Origin: Dendrophyllia cribrosa
Lineage: Eukaryota > Cnidaria > Anthozoa > Scleractinia > Dendrophylliidae
NCBI GenBank assembly: GCA_024195265.1
Contig: JAJLRJ010000002.1
Coordinates: forward strand, 1,567,388 to 1,631,387
Length of the DNA stretch: 64,000 nt
Direction: 5' to 3'
Made by a program: the position numbers and the translations under genes. The notes under the pieces were generated by a model that was given only the letters and a program-made list of their open reading frames with translations, was not told the origin of the DNA and did not search any database. Positions 46,501 to 52,500 of this stretch are shown here, in pieces (the first letter of the stretch is position 1; every line of letters begins with the position of its first letter).

Positions 46501-49500
46501 TTATAAAACAATGTACCATAGCATTGAAGCTAGTAAAAAGAATCCTCACAACAAGCAAAACATTGAAGCTTTTACTTTATGAAATCATGGTTCAATCAGT
46601 TGTCTGTCAAGCTTTCTCTTTTTCCTGATATCAAAGAACTGGCTGCTTATAAAAATTTTAACAGCAAACAGTTTCCTTTCCATTCTTGTCAATTTTGTCA
46701 TTGCTGTCAGTCAGTTGAAGGAGAAATTGAGAGTTAAGATGGTATTGATTTACCATAATAAAAAAAAAAACAGTCAAAGTTTTCCGAGTGGAACCCCTCA
46801 GAAGCGGACAGCTCTACTCATGGCAGCCTCGACAAATCCCGTTAGAATTCTCCTCTTATGAGAATTATTCCGGTAAGCGGCTAGCTCCAGTTACGGACAC
46901 TTTTTTGGTAGTCCTGAGGGCATCCATGCACTGAGCTTCGACTGTACAAAAGTAACAACGATGAAGACATTTGTATGTTTACCCGTATCTAGCTGTCCTA
47001 CACAAACTGTGACATTATACTCAACACAACTACAGTGAAACCTGTGGCCTTCTTACAATCATCTTTAGATTGCTTTTATTAATTATACAATAAAACACCA
47101 TGGCACTATAAAAAGTATTCATCTTTTAAAAGAAAGTACCGTGGAATCCCGATTTTTCGAATACTCGATTTTTCGAACCAAAACTCGTTTCCCTTGGATT
47201 TGATTTCAGTCAATACCACTTTCGATTTTTCAAACTCCCAATTTTTTTTAACCAATTTCCGTTTCCTTAGGAGGTTTGAAAAATTGGGATTCCACTGTAT
47301 TCATCTTTTAAAAGACAGTGTTGTGCTTGTGGACTGTATTTTTTTTAAGAAGAAGGAGAAGTTATTTCAACAACCTTATTTGAAAGAGTGTCAGAAGCAC
47401 AAAATTAATTTTTCAATTTGTCCTGGGAATAAAAAGTTTTATTACTAACTAATTAATTAAAATAGAGCGCTTAAGACAGCCCTGGAACTTTACTTACAAA
47501 TGAACAAGCTGGGAGTCATTTCCATAGAAAGGCTGAAGATTAGGAACACTGATGCTTGGAATCTCATTCTGATCCAGACCCCTGTTATGATAGATAGCAG
47601 AAGATTACAATACTGCGGCTATACAGACCTTGCTTGGGATACACATGTGCCACAGAAAAGCCATTAAGTTGATGCTTAACTCTTTAACTCACAAGAGTGT
47701 CAAATATCAAAATTTAAGAAAAATTCCAAATTTCACTTTGTAAAATAATGAAAAACAAAATTAATCATTATGGTATCTTGCAAAAGTATTGCTGAAAAGA
47801 TTTCATAGACATGCAGACTCCAAAAATAGAACTATACTAGTGTCTCTGTTGTAGTTCAAAATGAATGTTAGGTCAAAATGATTTCAAACTAGTTTAGTTT
47901 TGATTTTCTTTTGTTCCAGATTAATTGATATAATCCTAAGACAAAGAAAAGTACAACTCAAACTAGTTTGTAATCATTTTAACCTGAGATCATTTTAAAC
48001 TACAACATCTCCATGGTTGACTCTGAGATTGAACGGGTTAGTTCAGTTGAAAATAATTATACAGTGCAGGTCAGAGATAAGCAAACTGAAACATGGGAGT
48101 TAAGTTAACCCTTTAAGCCCTAAGAGCAATCAGCATCAAATTTCTCCTTGTAATATCAATGCCTTATCAATAAAAAAAAAAGGTCATGAGAGTTTAGGAA
48201 ATGGTCACACAAGATGAGTTCTCTTGATATCTAAACAATTTCTCCCTAATACTTCTATACAAAAATGTATAGGGACAAGAAATAAGAATTTTAATTTTGA
48301 TATTAGGGCTTAAGGGGTTAAAAGGGTTAATATGATGTATCTGCATGTGTGTAGTCTCCAGGGAGGCTTTGAGGTGCTTGTAGAGTCTGCCACTAAATAT
48401 AATTTGCAGTACAGTGCCTTCTCATATAGGGTGAACAGTACTTACAGATAAATCAATGACTGGCAGTTTATAAATGTTGGAAACTTCTTTAGCTTGTTTT
48501 TGCTGAGACCTCTGTCATAAATATAAAAAGAATCATTAGTCAATACAAGGGTTTTGAGAAAATACACTGATGAAAACAATCAAAACCAAACAGTGGCTGA
48601 TGACAAATGTTTGATGTTTGATGCATTGAAATCTTCACTGGCTTTAATTTTAATGTGTAATTACTGTTGAATGCTTCAAAGAACCATAATATTATTTTAA
48701 TAATTGAATTTGTATATACTTACATATATTGAAGGTTTGGTAAATCCAACCAGTTATTAGGTAGCCAGTCAATCTCATTGTCTGTCAGAATACTGCAAAT
48801 CACAAAGTTAAAATGTATTAATATCTTTCATCCATAACAAAAAAGACTGCCATGCCTTGAATGGTTTAATTCCCTTCGTTTATCTGATTGTGTCAGAATG
48901 CCCTTTCTTCCTTTCCCCATTGTTACAATGAGAGGAGGTGTTTCTTCAATGGGTTATGTCTCGCTTGCCGTTGCAGGCTGGCTCGGGAAAAAACGCATTT
49001 GACCCCCTCTTACGGGGTTTGAGGGAGGGGTATCCAGAGTAGTTGGTGGGGGAAGGCCTCAAATACCAGTTTTCAAGTTCATGGAGAAGCTGGCCGAACG
49101 CGTGAGGCCAGCTTCTCCATGAACTTGAAAACTGGTATTTGAGCCATCCCCCACCAACTACTCAGAAGCACAAAATTAATTTTTGACATTTTTTTTTATT
49201 GACCAAAGATGTAATTTTCATCACATTCATGTCACAAGCATGGGACAAAGAAAAAAGAAAAAATCATTTCATTACTGAGATTAACACGCCCATAAAGATC
49301 TCCCGCTCATATTTTAGCTACTACTAATTGATCAGTTACTAATCACCACAGCCAGGGCAAATACTAGGCTTACTTGCTAAAACCAGACAAAAAATAACTA
49401 TCTTACTTTGTAAGACAACTAATAAAATTATTTCAGTTAGATACATGGCTTGATGGAAAAGCATGTTAATTATATAATGTGCTTATTAAAATAAAGTTCA

Positions 49501-52500
49501 CCTAACCAAACACGAAAACTGATTTGGTTTTATCAACTAAGTTAGTACAATGTAGATGTAAAAACCCGTTAATTACCCACCATAAAAAGATTCAAAACCT
49601 GAAGGTTTGAGTGCTTAAACCTTTTGTCAGAGCGAATTAAGGTGTTTCAATACACTTTTCTGGAGACCATACCTACATTTTTTCAATCAGCTTTTAAACG
49701 GGTCTTCTTCAAATCAGATCAACATGAAATTTTCACACAAGTTACTGGTTTTGAATTGAACTTTGGCAAGTTTTTTTTTTTCTGGTAAAATCAATATTAC
49801 CATGACGACGATAAACCAGAAACTTTGAAATCAGTAAAAGTGAATTTGCGTGTTTAAGACTTTTCACTGAAAATCCCACATAGACATCTTAAACTATGGT
49901 ATATGGTATAATATATATGTTGTTCTTTCAACAATTCATATATGTTTGTTGAAATGGTCACCTAGTTTTCTCTCTGTTTCACCAATTTAACTCTTTGTAC
50001 AAAATATGTACTTATTGACTAAGTGGGAGGGCCGGATGGTAAAATATTTGGCTCAGGGTCATGGCGTATGGACCAAGCGCAGCGAGGTCCGTGCCGGTGC
50101 CATGACCGAGGGTCATGTACGGCTTTTTCCGGCCCCACTCGCTCAAATGCGTACGGCTCTCATACCGGACTTTCATCAATATTTTTGCAAAGGAAAGGTT
50201 CGCAGGGCCGTACAGGTCATATGATAATACATGTTACGGTGCATTATAAAATGATCAATGGGTTATTCCAGAAAAAATCCACACCCCCCCGACGGATGGC
50301 AAGTTTTTTTTACCCCTCCCCCCGCCCGGATTTCCTGGCCCGCCAGATCCCCCCTTCTGCCTGGATTTCCAAGCCCAGAGACCCCCCCTGCTGCCCGGAT
50401 TTCCAATAAATTTTTTGAAGCCCTAAATTTACACATAATGAAAAAAAAAATACATGTAGTCGCATTCAGGAGATCGTGTTTTTATACTTTTCTAAACTGT
50501 GGTGATTAGTGCTATAAATTGGTGATTAGAAACATTTTTTAAATAAATATTGCGTGACACATCATAAAAAAAAAAACATGATTTCAAGACAAAATGTTCC
50601 TAGTTCCTTAAATAACTGCTTTGATTTTGGTATGTTTTAATTTTTTCCAGGCTTCACATTTCTTCAAAGTGTTGTCACAAATACACAAATTTGTTTCATG
50701 CAAATTTTGTGTAAAATGTAATTTGATCGCGTGCAGCTTTTTCCTGATCATGAATCCAAAACATTTTTTCTTAAGGTCAAAACTTTTGAATGAAAGTCAT
50801 ATTTCCTTGAATGAAAACGTCTTTCCCTAGAATAAAAGAGTTAAACACTTGTCAGAATTCAGTGATTTTCTGCTTCCAGAAGGCTTGGCGATTTATTTAT
50901 GTATCCTAATTGCAGCGCCGAGCGCTTGCGTCTGCGAAATATTGTAAACATCACAAAATATTATTTAAATTCAGCAACCTATTTTTATTACATCTAGTGT
51001 TTTCTAAAATTTCCGACTTTTCCTGTGTATATAGAATGCCATTCTTATCCGTAAGGATGATTCACATAATGTTTACGCGAATCAAAAAAATCTTGAAAGC
51101 AAACAAATTCAGAAAACGCTGTTTAATTTAATTATATTTACTAGCACGACTTTACCGTGATTATTGGCTTCACGAAGAAAACAATTCGAACAAGTTTGAT
51201 CGCAATTTGCCTTTAAGTATTAAATTGGAAAGCTTCTTCCAATTATTTTATATTTCCTTCAAGGTTTAACGCATCAACTAAATAGTAAACTAGGAAGAGC
51301 GGCATAAAAGTTTGTTTGTGTAAGCCGTATATTACTAAGCTTATATCAGATTACAGGGAACGTGCACGAAAGCAAACTGAAACAATTCTACAAATAGAAA
51401 ACAATGCGTACTTGCAAACGGTACATCAATTGTTTTTGTTAAAAATCTTTTGTCTTTTTTTAAATCGGCTGATACTTTTTAACCTTTCCCTGACAATTTG
51501 TTGCTGGCAAGAACTCGGACAAGAGCTTTGTTGCAAGGTACCCGAAGCACGCTTCCGGTTACGTTAACCACTGACTTTCTCCATATTTGAGTTGTATTTT
51601 CTCCCTTTCATCCGGTTTATTACATACATACATATGTTGTGGTTCAATTTTATCCTTGGTTCAAATTTTATTTTCCTTTGTTTTTGGCTATGGTAATGTA
51701 TGATAATGAGTTTTAAACAAAGGAAAATAAAATTTGAACCACAACACATACATACTTTATTTGATAAGTAGGTTGGATAAAAAGGCAGCCAAAAGGCTGA
51801 TGTGGACCTACTATACTAAAAAGTAAGAATTACATTTATAAAAATTACATTTATAAATTACATTTATAATTCTCTATGAATAATGTGGAACCGACGAAGT
51901 TAAACCTTAACTAATTGTTTTGAACACAAAGTGTTCTCTTCAAAATCATTTTAAAAAAATCGACCCCTGAGGAAGGATTTTTAGGTCCAGATCCCCCCTC
52001 CCGCCTGGATTTCCAGAGCCCTCAACCCCCTCTCCGGCGCGAATTTCCAGCATGCCATCCGTCGGGGAGGTGTGGATTTTTTCTGGAATAACCCAATGAT
52101 TTTAACAGATTGCTTGGGTTCCAGTATTTTGTCTGCATTGTAAATGAAATGGCTTATTTTGCATTGCATGCCTGAGCATTTAAAAGTACCAGGTTGATTG
52201 TTGGATGACAATGATGATGGTGGTGGTGGTGATGATGATGATGATAATGAAGTTGACAGGGCAAAAAGCCTGATAACAATGTTCACCAAGGTACCAATTA
52301 ATGACCATTGACTGCTCTACATACTGCCTTTTTCATGTAGCTAGACTTACTTACAGACCAAGTGAAGGCCTGCCATACTGTCTGACGGGCTGGGAGGCTG
52401 AGTTGATGGTATATAAAGTCCCAACTGACTGGCTCAATAGCAGATTAACTGATGGACTGACTGACTGGATGGTTGATGGTTGACAGACTACATGTACAGT

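Noticed and set aside
50006..50509. Overlapping frames of 72 to 128 codons
   Set aside because: They run across the terminal repeat and C-rich subterminal tract of the element at 50259, with no conserved motif.
52362..52440. acttac donor-like site followed by open sequence
   Set aside because: The translation has no LRR pattern and no matching phase-2 acceptor at a suitable distance.
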